A stretch of 64,000 nucleotides of DNA from Pseudomonas sp. IAC-BECa141 (GCF_020544405.1 NZ_CP065410.1:3224001-3288000); one strand, 5' to 3'; positions 17,805-28,546 are shown, counted from the stretch's first letter. Translations and numbers: made by a program. The notes: a model not told the origin generated them from the sequence alone.

Positions 17805-18866
17805 ATGAGCCAATGGCCTGATACCCGCATTCTTGACCTTTTCGGCATCGAACTGCCGATCATCCAGGGCCCCATGGCCGGTGCCACCAATTCTTCGATG
17901 GTCATCGCAGCGTGCAACGCCGGTGGCCTCGGTTCGATGCCGGCTGCGATGCTGACCATCGAGCAACTGCGTGAAGAGCTGAAGACCATTCGCCAAGGCA
18001 CGAACAAGCCGTTCAACGTCAACTTCTTCTGCCATCAACCGCCGGCCGCCGATGAGCAAAAGGCGCGAGAGTGGAAAAATCTGCTGGAGCCCTACTATCG
18101 CGAACTGGGTGTCGATTTCGATGCGCCGACGCCGGTGTCCAACCGTGCGCCCTTCGATGCGGCCGCCTGCGAGGTGCTGGAAGAATTTCGCCCTGAAGTG
18201 GTGAGCTTCCATTTCGGCCTGCCGGAAAAAGCCTTGCTGGATCGGGTCAAGGCCACCGGCGCGAAAATCCTCTCGTCGGCAACCACCGTCGACGAAGCTA
18301 TCTGGCTGGAGCAGAACGGTTGCGACGCGATCATCGCCATGGGTTACGAGGCCGGAGGTCATCGCGGGATGTTCCTCAGCGCTGACCTGAGCAGTCAGGT
18401 CGGTACGTTTGCGCTGGTGCCGCAAGTGGTCGATGCGGTGAGTGTGCCGGTGATTGCTGCCGGTGCAATTGCCGATGCACGCGGCGTGGCAGCAGCGTTC
18501 ATGCTCGGCGCTTCGGCGGTTCAGGTCGGCACGGCGTATCTGTTTACCCCGGAAGCGAAAGTCAGTGCTTCGCACCACAAGGCCTTGCGCACCGCCAAGG
18601 AAAGCGAGACGGCGGTAACCAATCTGTTTACCGGGCGTCCGGCAAGGGGGATTCTCAATCGAGTGATGCGCGAACTGGGCCCGATGTCGGAAAAGGCCCC
18701 TGCCTTTCCGCTGGCTGGCGGTGCCTTGATGCCGCTGCGCGCAAAAGGCGAAGCCGAATTCAGTAACCTGTGGGCCGGTCAGGCGTTCACGCTCGGCAAA
18801 GACCTTGGCACCGCTGAACTGACCCGGCAACTGGCTGAAGGCGCGCTGGCAAAATTGACGCGGTGA
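17805..18866 (+). CDS. Nitronate monooxygenase (FMN-dependent)
   Basis: A 353-residue TIM-barrel flavoenzyme of the 2-nitropropane dioxygenase/nitronate monooxygenase family, which oxidises propionate-3-nitronate and alkyl nitronates. Seen are the N-terminal IQGPMAGATNS with the FMN-binding start, MGYEAGGHRG with the catalytic His, and VIAAGAIADARGVAAAFMLGASAVQVGTA for phosphate binding (split across neighbouring strands). A GGAGAAGC ribosome site precedes the ATG. Monocistronic, with a hairpin after it. Precise substrate uncertain. Confidence 0.9.
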   Translation: MSQWPDTRILDLFGIELPIIQGPMAGATNSSMVIAACNAGGLGSMPAAMLTIEQLREELKTIRQGTNKPFNVNFFCHQPPAADEQKAREWKNLLEPYYRELGVDFDAPTPVSNRAPFDAAACEVLEEFRPEVVSFHFGLPEKALLDRVKATGAKILSSATTVDEAIWLEQNGCDAIIAMGYEAGGHRGMFLSADLSSQVGTFALVPQVVDAVSVPVIAAGAIADARGVAAAFMLGASAVQVGTAYLFTPEAKVSASHHKALRTAKESETAVTNLFTGRPARGILNRVMRELGPMSEKAPAFPLAGGALMPLRAKGEAEFSNLWAGQAFTLGKDLGTAELTRQLAEGALAKLTR

Positions 18867-18876
18867 TCTACCCGAG

Positions 18877-18907
18877 CGAGTGAGGAGCGTGAAGCCCTCA
18901 CTCGGTT
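18877..18907 (+). terminator. Terminator after nitronate monooxygenase
   Basis: Nine-base arms CGAGTGAGG/CCTCACTCG with a ten-base loop followed by GTTT. Confidence 0.7.
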
Positions 18908-18910
18908 TAA

Positions 18911-19795
<885 letters not shown>

Positions 19796-20476
19796 ATGTC
19801 GCTGACGAGTGCCGATTTCGCGGCGATATGGCTAACCCTGAAGCTGGCGTCCCTGACCACCGCAATCTTGCTGGTCGTCGGCACTCCGATTGCCTTGTGG
19901 TTATCGCGCAGCCGTTCCTGGCTGCGCGGCCCCATCGGCGCGATTGTCGCCCTTCCATTGGTACTGCCACCGACGGTCATCGGTTTCTATCTGCTGCTGG
20001 CCCTCGGCCCCAATGGCTTCATTGGCCACTTCACCCAATGGCTGGGGCTCGGCACCTTGACCTTCAGTTTCACCGGACTGGTGATCGGTTCGGTGCTCTA
20101 TTCCATGCCGTTCGTGGTGCAGCCATTGCAAAACGCCTTCTCCGCGATCGGCACTCGCCCACTGGAAGTGGCCGCGACATTACGCGCCAATCCCTGGGAC
20201 ACCTTCTTCAGCGTGATCCTGCCGCTGGCGCGTCCCGGCTTCATCACTGCAGCGATCCTTGGCTTCGCCCACACCGTTGGTGAATTCGGCGTGGTGCTGA
20301 TGATCGGCGGGAATATTCCCGATAAGACCCGGGTGGTTTCCGTACAAATCTACGACCACGTCGAAGCCATGGAGTACGCCCAGGCGCACTGGCTGGCCGG
20401 GGCAATGCTGGTGTTTTCGTTTCTGGTGTTGCTGGCGCTGTATTCCAGCCGCAAGACCCGCGCGGGCTGGAGCTGA
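19796..20476 (+). CDS. modB: Molybdate ABC transporter permease
   Basis: A 226-residue inner-membrane permease with about five or six hydrophobic helices and the EAA-type cytoplasmic loop with [19 protein letters not shown], which docks to ModC. It begins directly after the modA stop codon with no spacer, so translation is probably coupled; the ribosome site would lie inside modA. modC starts 3 bp after its stop. Confidence 0.95.
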   Translation: MSLTSADFAAIWLTLKLASLTTAILLVVGTPIALWLSRSRSWLRGPIGAIVALPLVLPPTVIGFYLLLALGPNGFIGHFTQWLGLGTLTFSFTGLVIGSVLYSMPFVVQPLQNAFSAIGTRPLEVAATLRANPWDTFFSVILPLARPGFITAAILGFAHTVGEFGVVLMIGGNIPDKTRVVSVQIYDHVEAMEYAQAHWLAGAMLVFSFLVLLALYSSRKTRAGWS

Positions 20477-20479
20477 TCG

Positions 20480-21559
20480 ATGATTGATGCACGTCTGAAA
20501 CTGGCCTGGTCAGGCTTCAGCCTCGATGTTGACCTGCAGATGCCCGGTCGCGGTGTGACAGCGCTGTTCGGTCAGTCCGGTTCGGGCAAGACCACTTGTC
20601 TGCGCTGCATCGCCGGGCTTGAGCGTGCGCCGCACGCCTTTATCCGCATCAATGACGAAGTCTGGCAGGACAGCGAAAAAGGCATTTTCGTGCCGCCGCA
20701 CAAACGCGCGCTCGGCTATGTGTTTCAGGAAGCGAGCCTGTTTCCGCATCTGTCGGTACTGGCCAATCTGCAGTTCGGCCTCAAGCGCATTGCCAGGGCA
20801 CAGCGCCGGGTCGACTTGACCCAAGCCACCGAACTGCTGGGGATCGGCCACTTGCTCGATCGCCACCCGCAACACTTGTCCGGCGGTGAGCGCCAGCGTG
20901 TCGGCATCGCCCGCGCATTGTTGACCAGCCCCCGACTGCTACTGATGGATGAGCCTTTGGCAGCCCTCGACAGTCAGCGCAAAAGTGAGATCCTGCCTTA
21001 CCTGCAACGCCTGCACGACGAACTGGAAATCCCCGTGCTGTATGTCAGCCACGCGCAGGACGAAGTGGCCAGGCTCGCCGACCATCTGGTGCTGCTCAGC
21101 GACGGCAAAGCGCTGGCCAGCGGCCCGATTGGCGAAACCCTGGCACGGCTCGACCTGCCCCTGGCCATGGACAACGACGCCGGCGTGATCATCGAAGGCC
21201 AGGTCAGCGGGTACGATGCCGACTATCAATTGCTCACCCTGCAACTACCGGACTCGCCCCTGAACATTCGCGTGACCCACGCGCCGTTGGCGAAGGGCCA
21301 GAGACTGCGATGCAAGGTTCACGCGCGGGACATCAGCCTGACCCTGCAAAACAGCGAATTCAGCAGCATCCTCAATCGCCTGCCGGTCACAGTCGTCAGC
21401 GAGCAACCAGCCGATAACGCTGCGCACGTGCTCATCCGCCTCGATGCCGGGGGAACACCGTTGCTGGCGCGCATCACTCGGTATTCTCGGGACCAGCTTG
21501 GCGTGCATCCGGGCCAGTCATTGTGGGCACAGATCAAGGCTGTCGCGGTACTGGCTTAA
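20480..21559 (+). CDS. modC: Molybdate ABC transporter ATPase
   Basis: A 359-residue ATPase. Walker A is GQSGSGKTT, the signature is [16 protein letters not shown], Walker B is [12 protein letters not shown] and the H-loop is in YVSHAQDEV. The C-terminal third is a Mop/TOBE domain (residues about 290-355), which in ModC senses molybdate. It completes the modABC operon controlled by the upstream ModE palindrome. Confidence 0.95.
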   Translation: MIDARLKLAWSGFSLDVDLQMPGRGVTALFGQSGSGKTTCLRCIAGLERAPHAFIRINDEVWQDSEKGIFVPPHKRALGYVFQEASLFPHLSVLANLQFGLKRIARAQRRVDLTQATELLGIGHLLDRHPQHLSGGERQRVGIARALLTSPRLLLMDEPLAALDSQRKSEILPYLQRLHDELEIPVLYVSHAQDEVARLADHLVLLSDGKALASGPIGETLARLDLPLAMDNDAGVIIEGQVSGYDADYQLLTLQLPDSPLNIRVTHAPLAKGQRLRCKVHARDISLTLQNSEFSSILNRLPVTVVSEQPADNAAHVLIRLDAGGTPLLARITRYSRDQLGVHPGQSLWAQIKAVAVLA

Positions 21560-21632
21560 ATCCGCGGGCACGACCGTCATGGCGCGCGGTCAATGGCTTT
21601 AACAGCCTGATTTGCCGCGAAGGAAGTCCGCC

Positions 21633-22670
21633 ATGCCCGATACTGTGCTCACCGAAGTGTTGCCTTCTGATCTGCATTACGTTGATGACACGCAGCCCGG
21701 TATCACCCGCAAAAAGTTGCGCGGAAAATTCGCCTACTTCGATCCCGAAGGCCAGCGCATCACCGATCCTGACGAAATCAAACGCATCAACGCGCTGGCC
21801 GTTCCACCGGCCTACACCGACGTGTGGATTTGCGCCGACCCGCGCGGCCATTTGCAAGCCACCGGCCGCGACGCCCGTGGACGCAAGCAATATCGCTATC
21901 ACCCGCGCTGGCGCGAAGTACGCGACGCGGATAAGTATTCACGCCTGCGCGAGTTCGGTCTGGCGCTGCCCAAACTGCGTAAACAGCTGGAGAAGCTGCT
22001 GGCAGCGCCGGGTTTCAGCCGCGACAAAGTCATGGCCACGGTCATCACGCTGCTCGACGCCACGCTGATCCGCGTCGGCAACACGCAATACGCCCGGGAC
22101 AATCGCTCCTACGGCCTGACAACCCTGCGCAGCCGGCATGTCGAGGTCAACGGCAGTGCGATCCTGTTTCAGTTTCGCGGCAAGAGCGGTATTGAACACC
22201 AGATCACGGTGAAGGACCGGCGACTGGCTCGCATCATCAAGCGCTGCCTGGAAATTCCGGGACAGAACCTGTTCCAGTATCTGGATGAAAACGGCGAGCG
22301 GCACACTGTCAGTTCCTCTGACGTCAACACCTACCTGCAAACCCTGACCGGTGCAGATTTTACCGCCAAGGATTATCGGACCTGGGCCGGCAGCGCCCTC
22401 GCTCTGGCGGTCCTGCGGGAACTGCAATGGGAGTCCGAGACCGAGGCCAAGCGGCATGTGGTCGAGATGGTGAAGGGAGTCGCCCGCCAATTGGGCAACA
22501 CGCCGGCAGTCTGTCGCAAGTGCTATATCCACCCGGCAGTGGTCGAACACTTCATGCTCGGCGCCCTGGCCGAGTTGCCGAAACCGCGCATCCGCAAAGG
22601 CCTGCGCAAGGAGGAAGTTGCGTTGGCGCTGTTCCTCGAGCGCATGGCCGAGCAAGCAGGCGCGCCTTGA
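21633..22670 (+). CDS. DNA topoisomerase IB
   Basis: A 345-residue bacterial type IB (poxvirus-like) topoisomerase that relaxes DNA through a 3'-phosphotyrosyl link. Seen are the N-terminal domain (ITRKKLRGKFAYFDPEG), the catalytic core with RVGNTQYARDNRSYGLTTL and HVEV, the conserved KDYRTWAGS, and the active Tyr in CRKCYIHPAVVE. The start at 21633 (MPDTVL) has an AAGGAAG ribosome site; the frame begins seven codons earlier at a TTG. Common in Pseudomonas as a single-copy core gene. Confidence 0.92.
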   Translation: MPDTVLTEVLPSDLHYVDDTQPGITRKKLRGKFAYFDPEGQRITDPDEIKRINALAVPPAYTDVWICADPRGHLQATGRDARGRKQYRYHPRWREVRDADKYSRLREFGLALPKLRKQLEKLLAAPGFSRDKVMATVITLLDATLIRVGNTQYARDNRSYGLTTLRSRHVEVNGSAILFQFRGKSGIEHQITVKDRRLARIIKRCLEIPGQNLFQYLDENGERHTVSSSDVNTYLQTLTGADFTAKDYRTWAGSALALAVLRELQWESETEAKRHVVEMVKGVARQLGNTPAVCRKCYIHPAVVEHFMLGALAELPKPRIRKGLRKEEVALALFLERMAEQAGAP

Positions 22671-22813
22671 AGCCTGCGCCCATCTCGACTAGGCTACGCC
22701 CTCTTACCTCCCCAGGACGATCGCAGAAGTGAACAACTAAGCCTTCAAAAATGTAATCGCGACACGCCGGTCATGGCGCTTGTCAGTGTTCACAACATTT
22801 TTTGGAGGTGCCG

Positions 22814-24442
22814 ATGACTCACGTCTCGCGTACGCCTGCTCTCGTCTCCCTGAATCAACTGGGTTTTCAGTTCGCCAATGGCGAGACGATTTTCACTGCA
22901 CTCAATCTGAAATTCGATCACACCCCGACCGCCATCGTTGGGCGCAACGGCGTTGGCAAAAGCATACTCGCGCGCCTGATCGCAGGACATTGGCACCCCA
23001 CCAGCGGCAGCGTGACGCGCGCCGTGGCGACAACCTATGTGGCGCAAAACGTTGTCGCGACACACGGCCAGACGGTCGCCGAGTCCACCGGCTGCGCCGC
23101 GATTCTTCGGGCTCTGGAGCGGATGAATCAGGGCTGCGGATCAGTCGAGGATTTCGAACTTATTGGCGAACAATGGGATCTGGCAGAGCGGTTGCGCCGC
23201 TTGCTCGATGACTCAGGACTGAGCGAAGTCGCCTTCACCGACAAGACCGGCAACCTCAGCGGCGGCCAGCAAGCGCGGATTGCCCTGATTGGCGCTTTTT
23301 TGAGTCAGGCTCCGCTGCTGGTTCTGGATGAGCCGACCAACCACCTGGATGCATCCGGACGCCAATGGCTGATGAACTCGCTTGAGCGCTGGCACACCGG
23401 TTTGATCGTCGTCAGCCATGATCGGCAACTGCTCGACCGGATGCAGCGGATCGTCGAGCTGAGCGCGTCGGGCGCCGTTGAATTCGGTGGTAATTATTCG
23501 GCGTTCCGCGAGCATCAGCGAATTCATCAGGCGGCTGCGCAGGCTCGTCTCGACCACGCCAGAAGCGAACGCCAGCGCGAGCGGGTTCGATTACGGCGCG
23601 AACACGACACGGTACAGCGCCACGCCGCCAACTCCCGTCGCAACGCCGAAACCGCCAACATTGCCAGTTTCGAATACGTGGCGATCAAGGGCGCGGCACG
23701 GGAAATCATGGGGCATGTCCGTCAGGGTCATAAGGCCCGCAAGTCAGAACTCGACGCCCAGGTGCGCGAGGCTTACGCAAAGGTGCAGCCTGAGGACAGT
23801 GTGCTGATCAATCTGCCCGGCAGCGCCGTGCCGAACAACCGACAGATCTGCACGCTGATTGATGCTCGGCTGCCATGGTTGCCGAACGATGCGCTGAATC
23901 TTGCGATCCATGGCCCGATGCGCATCGCTGTCAGCGGACCAAACGGCTGTGGCAAATCAACGCTGTTGAAAGTGCTCGCCGGGGAACTGACACCTGTCGA
24001 TGGTACTGCCACAACCCACGTGCCCTTCGCGTTCCTGGATCAGCAATTGGCGCAACTGGACGATCAGCGCTCCATCACCGAGCAACTGATAATGCAGGGA
24101 GCCGCCGCGCTCACTGAGGGCACTCTGCGCAGCTATCTCGCGCACTTGCAACTGGATGCGAGCCGCGCCACGGGTCTCTGTGCAGCATTGAGCGGTGGCG
24201 AGCGTCTGAAAGCGGCATTGGCGCTGGCCTTGTGGCGAGCGGATCCTGCGCAGCTGTTGCTGCTGGACGAACCGACCAACCATCTGGATCTGCCATCGGT
24301 GGAGGCATTCGAACGAGCGTTGCAGACATTTCCGGGCGCGATTGTCGCCGTTTCCCACGATCAGAACTTCCTTGAGGCGTTGAATCCGACCCACTGTCTG
24401 CGCTGGCACCGATCAGGCTGGCAACTGCAACCGACGAACTGA
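22814..24442 (+). CDS. ABC-F family ATPase
   Basis: A 542-residue soluble protein with two ATP-binding cassettes and no membrane part. The first has Walker A GRNGVGKS, signature LSGGQQARIAL and Walker B LLVLDEPTNHLD; the second has GPNGCGKS, ALSGGERLKAALAL and LLLLDEPTNHLD. Between them is an Arg-rich linker helix pair (about residues 235-310, RSERQRERVRLRREHDTVQ). ABC-F proteins act on the ribosome E-site in translation or antibiotic protection; which subfamily this is I cannot tell. The ATG at 22814 has TGGAGGT five nt upstream. Confidence 0.88.
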   Translation: MTHVSRTPALVSLNQLGFQFANGETIFTALNLKFDHTPTAIVGRNGVGKSILARLIAGHWHPTSGSVTRAVATTYVAQNVVATHGQTVAESTGCAAILRALERMNQGCGSVEDFELIGEQWDLAERLRRLLDDSGLSEVAFTDKTGNLSGGQQARIALIGAFLSQAPLLVLDEPTNHLDASGRQWLMNSLERWHTGLIVVSHDRQLLDRMQRIVELSASGAVEFGGNYSAFREHQRIHQAAAQARLDHARSERQRERVRLRREHDTVQRHAANSRRNAETANIASFEYVAIKGAAREIMGHVRQGHKARKSELDAQVREAYAKVQPEDSVLINLPGSAVPNNRQICTLIDARLPWLPNDALNLAIHGPMRIAVSGPNGCGKSTLLKVLAGELTPVDGTATTHVPFAFLDQQLAQLDDQRSITEQLIMQGAAALTEGTLRSYLAHLQLDASRATGLCAALSGGERLKAALALALWRADPAQLLLLDEPTNHLDLPSVEAFERALQTFPGAIVAVSHDQNFLEALNPTHCLRWHRSGWQLQPTN

Positions 24443-24513
24443 CTTGCCTATTTTTTGCACGATCGGTCAGGGCTTCTATAGTTGATCTGGTACGAATCAG
24501 CTGCGGTGACGCC

Positions 24514-24747
24514 ATGGAAGACATATTCGTCGTGAAGCGCTGCAACAAGATCGTCATCCACGGTCGGCGCGCAGGAGAAACCCTCCATGAGCCCGCCGAA
24601 GCCCAGGGCTGGTATCGCATCAGCGACACGCGAACCGGCGGTTTCATCGGCGATGGCTACGATCGGGAAGAGGACGCCCGCAAGGAATGTCATCGGCTCA
24701 ACGCCGCCAGCTCGCGAGTGACCGCACCCGAGTCTTCGGGCCGATAG
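24514..24747 (+). CDS. Conserved small hypothetical protein
   Basis: A 77-residue protein, MEDIFVVKRCNKIVIHGRR..., with a predicted small alpha/beta layout (FIGDGYDREEDARKECHRL). No recognisable function. It follows the ABC-F gene by 71 bp and is followed by a hairpin terminator. Confidence 0.6.
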   Translation: MEDIFVVKRCNKIVIHGRRAGETLHEPAEAQGWYRISDTRTGGFIGDGYDREEDARKECHRLNAASSRVTAPESSGR

Positions 24748-24804
24748 CGGTCATTTACGGGTCTATACTCAAAATCAGCTGAAGGAGCAGCGCCCCAACG
24801 GCAG

Positions 24805-24828
24805 AAAGCTCGCCCTCGCGAGCTTTTT
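24805..24828 (+). terminator. Terminator upstream of the 76-residue gene
   Basis: AAAGCTCG and CGAGCTTT arms around CCCTCG, ending in five T. Confidence 0.78.
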
Positions 24829-24864
24829 GCTGCCACCGAGCGGATTAATGAACGGAGGTGTTCC

Positions 24865-25095
24865 ATGTCCGAAAAAGAGTCCATCACCACTCTCCTTACC
24901 TTGCTCGAGGCCAGGGAGGCGCGTCTCGCGGCAGCCTGCAAAGAGATCGCCGACTGGGTCGACCATCAAGGCGGACACCCTACCGCCCTGCGCATCCGCG
25001 ACCGGTTGAACGATATCGAAAAGGATACCCCGCTGATTCGCAGCACCCTGTCATCGCTCAAACCGATCGACCGGCCGTTGCCACGCTTCAGGTAG
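24865..25095 (+). CDS. Small conserved hypothetical protein
   Basis: A 76-residue all-helical protein (MSEKESITTLLTLLEAREARL, then IADWVDHQGGHPTALRIRDRL). A GGAGGTGTTCC ribosome site lies before the ATG. No function recognised; it looks like a typical Pseudomonas orphan. Confidence 0.65.
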   Translation: MSEKESITTLLTLLEAREARLAAACKEIADWVDHQGGHPTALRIRDRLNDIEKDTPLIRSTLSSLKPIDRPLPRFR

Positions 25096-25178
25096 GACAT
25101 CGGTTCACCTGCTGCATGAAAGAACGTCTTGGAGGTGTGTAAGGTCAAACCCTTTACACGTCACCAAGGAGACGTCTC

Positions 25179-25475
25179 ATGGTCATTCATTTCAAAGTAA
25201 ACGGGCATCTGGCCTGTGGGCACAAGGGCAACAACCTCTCCTCGAGCAGCGAACTCAATCGAGTGAAGTGCCGCAGCTGCCGCAATACCGACGCATACAA
25301 GGATGCCCGCAAAGAACAGCGCAATGCAGCCCGGCGCGCGGCTCGCCATTCCAGGACTGCAAGACAGGGACCTGACCCAGTCATTTCAATGGGTCATAGC
25401 CGATCAACGTCTTTGGCTCCAAATACGCGCTCATCCCCCACCTGCCCATTTCGCGCCCAAGGCCTGAATGCTTGA
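25179..25475 (+). CDS. Small zinc-ribbon-like protein, C-terminus possibly replaced by island DNA
   Basis: A 98-residue frame. The first 65 residues look genuine: HLACGHKG and KCRSCRN give a CxH...CxxC metal site, followed by a basic helix (ARKEQRNAARRAARH). From about residue 68 the frame runs antisense through the end of the adjacent aldehyde dehydrogenase gene and the sequence loses protein character (MGHSRSTSLAPNTRSSPTC). The original stop was therefore probably lost when the 25.4-45 kb island arrived. A GGAGAC ribosome site precedes the ATG. Confidence 0.55.
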   Translation: MVIHFKVNGHLACGHKGNNLSSSSELNRVKCRSCRNTDAYKDARKEQRNAARRAARHSRTARQGPDPVISMGHSRSTSLAPNTRSSPTCPFRAQGLNA

Positions 25476-26811
25476 ATCCACCGAAGGGGGCACGCGGTTC
25501 GTGGGCCAGGGTGTTGATGAGCACGCGTCCCGAATCGATCTGACGGGCGACGTTCATACAACGTTCGGAGCTTTTTCCCAGCACCAGGGCGCTCAGCCCA
25601 TAGTCCGTATCGTTGGCAATGCTGATCGCATCGGCATCATCCTCGTAGGGGATGATCGTCAGCACGGGGCCGAAAATTTCCTCACGCGCGATGCGCATCC
25701 GGTTGGTGGCATCAGTGAAGATCGTGGGCTTCACGAACCATCCGGCATGCAAGCCTTCCGGGCGACCTTCGCCACCCGCCAGCAACCTCGCGCCTTCTTC
25801 GTGGCCGGTACGGATGTAGCGCTGCACCCGCTCCCATTGTTTCTGGCTCACCATCGGACCGATGTCGGTGTGGGCGTTGCGTGGATCGCCCGATTGAATC
25901 TGTGAGACACCCTCCTTCGCAATCCGCTCGAACTCTGCCAGCCGGCTGCGCGGCACGAGGATGCGAGTGCCCGCGATGCAAGCCTGGCCGCTGTTGAGAA
26001 ATCCGGCTTGCAGCACCAACGGCATGACCGCTTGGAAATCAGCATCGTCAAGCACCACGGTGGGGGACTTGCCGCCCAATTCGAGCGTCACGCGCTTCAT
26101 GGTGTCGGCACCGGTTCTTACCAGATGCTGACCGACAGCGGACGAACCCGTGAACGAGATCTTGGCAACGTCGGGATGACGGGCGATCTCCTCGCCAACC
26201 ACATCGCCCCGTCCGTTGACGACATTGAATACACCCGGTGGCAGCCCCGCTTCGTGCAACGCCCTGACCACGACCTGCGTCTGCAACGCGCTCATTTCGC
26301 TGGGCTTGATGACAGCGGTGCAGCCTGTCGCCAGCGCGGTGGCCAGCTTGTTGCAGATGAAGCCCGCATTGCTGTTCCAGGGCGTAATCAGGCCGGTCAC
26401 GCCCACGGGCGTCAGAATGACCCTGGCCACGCCGACCTGTTCCTCGAAATCGAACGCCTCAAGTGCATCGATTGCTTGCGCAATCACATCGGCCGGATAA
26501 GTCGCCATCCAGCGCCCGCGAACCGCAGGCGCGCCGTATTCCACGAGGATGGCTTCCAACAGTTCCTCTTCCCTTGCCGCCATGGCCCGGTGCATGCGTT
26601 GCAGTGCCGCAATGCGCTCCTCCCGACTGGTACGAGACCACGCCGGAAACGCAACCTTGGCGGCTGCGATCGCACGCTGTGCGTCCAGTGCATCGCCCAG
26701 CCGAACCTGACCGATGACTTCCTCGGTGCTCGGGTTATGAAGGTCGAACCATTCCTGACCATGCGGAATGACGAACTCGCCGTCGATGTAGATATGTTCA
26801 ATGAGTTGCAT
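25381..26811 (-). CDS. NAD(P)-dependent aldehyde dehydrogenase
   Basis: A 476-residue aldehyde dehydrogenase superfamily member. Seen are the Rossmann-binding VTGLITPWNSN (catalytic Asn), FTGSSAVG, the general-base Glu in LELGGKSP and the nucleophile Cys in NSGQACIAGTR; EEIFGPVLTII and PFGGFKHSG are also present. The start MQLIEHIYIDG at 26811 has GAGGAG upstream; the longer frame has no family character. It is divergent from a LysR regulator 123 bp away, which is its likely controller. First gene of the accessory island. Substrate unknown; a role in C3 aldehyde metabolism is possible. Confidence 0.9.
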   Translation of the reverse strand: MQLIEHIYIDGEFVIPHGQEWFDLHNPSTEEVIGQVRLGDALDAQRAIAAAKVAFPAWSRTSREERIAALQRMHRAMAAREEELLEAILVEYGAPAVRGRWMATYPADVIAQAIDALEAFDFEEQVGVARVILTPVGVTGLITPWNSNAGFICNKLATALATGCTAVIKPSEMSALQTQVVVRALHEAGLPPGVFNVVNGRGDVVGEEIARHPDVAKISFTGSSAVGQHLVRTGADTMKRVTLELGGKSPTVVLDDADFQAVMPLVLQAGFLNSGQACIAGTRILVPRSRLAEFERIAKEGVSQIQSGDPRNAHTDIGPMVSQKQWERVQRYIRTGHEEGARLLAGGEGRPEGLHAGWFVKPTIFTDATNRMRIAREEIFGPVLTIIPYEDDADAISIANDTDYGLSALVLGKSSERCMNVARQIDSGRVLINTLAHEPRAPFGGFKHSGLGREMGRWGMSAYLEPKTLIGYDPLK

Positions 26812-26934
26812 GGCGACTCCTCGCTCAAAAACGACTCGCCTGAATCGAGCCACTGTGATGAAGTCTAAGAAGGGTTCATTATTCCGATAAGCCACCCTTT
26901 TGCTTATGAAGCATCCGCATATTCAGGATAATCC

Positions 26935-27837
26935 ATGCACAGAACAGGAATGACCGAGCTGGAAGTGGTTCTGGCCGTGGCGCGCCGCAGCAGTTTTCGC
27001 GGCGCAGCACAGGAATTGGGCATGTCCACTACCGCCGTGAGCAGCGCGGTGGCCGGGCTGGAAGCACGCCTGAAGGTGCGCCTGTTCAATCGCTCCACGC
27101 GCAGCGTTGCCCTCACCGACATCGGGCAACGCTATGTGGCACGCATCACACCTGCGCTGTCCCAGATCAAAAGTGCCGACGAAGAAGCCAGCGTCGGCCC
27201 CGATGAACCCAGCGGCACATTGCGCATCAATGCGCCGCATGGCGCGGCCTACCTGCTGTTGGATCCGCTATTGAAGCAGTACGCTCAGCGCTATCCCGAA
27301 GTGCGCATCGACATCGTCAGCGAATCAAGCATGGTCGACATCATCGCCGGTGGCTTCGACGCCGGGATTCGCCTGGCGGAGTCTGTGCCGCAAGATATGA
27401 TTGCCGTGCCGCTGTCAGGTGACATCCGGATGCTCGTGGTAGCAACGCCCGAGTACCTCGAACGCCACGGCGTGCCCGAGCATCCGCGAGATCTGCTCAC
27501 CCACCAGAGCATCTGCATGCGCATGGCCCACGGTGGCCTCTACCAGTGGGAACTGGAGCGCGATGGCCAAAAGCTGCAGATGGATCTGCCGGTGCGCTTC
27601 GCCTCCAACGAGTTGCTGGCCATCAAACAGGCCGTAGTGTTGGGCCTTGGCATTGGTTTCATTTCCGAGTGGTTCATCCAAGAAGAACTGGCGAGCGGCG
27701 CCCTCGTGCCGGTGTTGATGCCATGGTGCCCGTCGTTTGGCGGGTTGAGGCTCTACTACTCGGGCCATCGCTTCGTGCCGGCGCGATTGCGCGCACTGAT
27801 TGAACTGGCGCAGGAGTTGCGGCCCACGGTGGTTTGA
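26935..27837 (+). CDS. LysR-type regulator divergent from aldehyde dehydrogenase
   Basis: A 300-residue LysR protein. The winged helix-turn-helix is at residues 1-62 (ARRSSFRGAAQELGMSTTAV, RLKVRLFNRSTRSVALT), followed by the effector domain. In the usual way it should control the divergent aldehyde dehydrogenase gene. It begins MHRTGMTELEVVLAV; the internal ATG at residue 6 is possible. Distinct from the second LysR at 39140. Confidence 0.9.
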   Translation: MHRTGMTELEVVLAVARRSSFRGAAQELGMSTTAVSSAVAGLEARLKVRLFNRSTRSVALTDIGQRYVARITPALSQIKSADEEASVGPDEPSGTLRINAPHGAAYLLLDPLLKQYAQRYPEVRIDIVSESSMVDIIAGGFDAGIRLAESVPQDMIAVPLSGDIRMLVVATPEYLERHGVPEHPRDLLTHQSICMRMAHGGLYQWELERDGQKLQMDLPVRFASNELLAIKQAVVLGLGIGFISEWFIQEELASGALVPVLMPWCPSFGGLRLYYSGHRFVPARLRALIELAQELRPTVV

Positions 27838-27996
27838 TAGTGTTGCTGATTGATCGAGTGTGATCGATATTGCATGACTTTCCAGATCATCTCCCGCATG
27901 AACGCTATCTCGATCAATGGCAACTACCAACATGACTGCTCCTTTTAGTGGTGTGCTTTCACCAGATCGATCAGCGTAGAGACATCAGCGGCTAAC

Positions 27997-28070
27997 TGTC
28001 GAGTGCGCTTCTAGCCGAAACCTGCCGTACCAGGCTACCGCTTTCGGCCAACAGCAGACGTCCGTGAATG
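27997..28070. repeat. Copy of the dispersed CCGCTT(T/C)TGGCCG inverted-repeat family
   Basis: Two degenerate units, GCGCTTCTAGCCGAAA and ACCGCTTTCGGCCAAC, in the 285-bp gap between the LysR and VOC genes; the rest of that gap shows nothing coding. Related copies are at 45887, 48006, 52510, 54566 and 56411. Confidence 0.55.
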
Positions 28071-28122
28071 TCTGGTGTCGGCCAGGTCTGGAACTTTAAT
28101 AACCTGCTAGGCTGACCGCGAT

Positions 28123-28467
28123 TCAGACTACCGATTTTTGTGTGAACGCGAGGTAGTAGCCATTGCAGTCGCGCAGTCCAAACTCCCTTGAACCATAGTC
28201 AGTATCTTGAAGTGCCCAAGCGATATTGGCGTTGTTGATCACTGACTCGTAATAACTATCTACATTCGATATCGCCAAGTAGAGCGTACCCGAGTACCCG
28301 ACTGGTACTCCCCAAATATCCTGTTCAGTAAAGATGAGACTGCAGTCATCCAAGCGCACAGTGATTGTTGACGCAGCGGAGTCACTCACGGTGAGACCGA
28401 GAGTTTCGCGGTAGTAATTGCCAGTGGCGACAAGATCGTCACAGCGCAGGAGCGTAGTTAACGGCAT
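28123..28467 (-). CDS. VOC superfamily (glyoxalase/bleomycin-resistance fold) protein
   Basis: A 114-residue single-repeat-pair VOC protein: MPLTTLLRCDDLVATGNYYRETLGL at the start and REFGLRDCNGYYLAFTQ at the end. It keeps the C-terminal metal-side pattern but not clear His/Glu ligands, so it may be a binding protein and not an enzyme. Divergent from the TetR gene (79 bp), with the TetR operator in between, so it may be co-regulated. Confidence 0.75.
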   Translation of the reverse strand: MPLTTLLRCDDLVATGNYYRETLGLTVSDSAASTITVRLDDCSLIFTEQDIWGVPVGYSGTLYLAISNVDSYYESVINNANIAWALQDTDYGSREFGLRDCNGYYLAFTQKSVV

Positions 28468-28512
28468 GCTGACCTCAGCTTGTGATTATGCACTCTATTC
28501 TGAGATTGAGAG

Positions 28513-28541
28513 TTGACATTAAAGACGATCGGTCTAAAGTA
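28513..28541 (+). promoter_or_regulatory. Promoter and TetR operator for the tetR-type gene
   Basis: TTGACA (28513-28518), 16-bp spacer, TAAAGT (28535-28540). The spacer and -10 box contain the palindrome AGACGATCGGTCT (28523-28535) within TTAAAGAC...TCTAAAGTA. The same sequence with one change occurs at 29192. The predicted start of transcription is at or beside the ATG (28547). Confidence 0.72.
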
Positions 28542-28546
28542 CCTGC

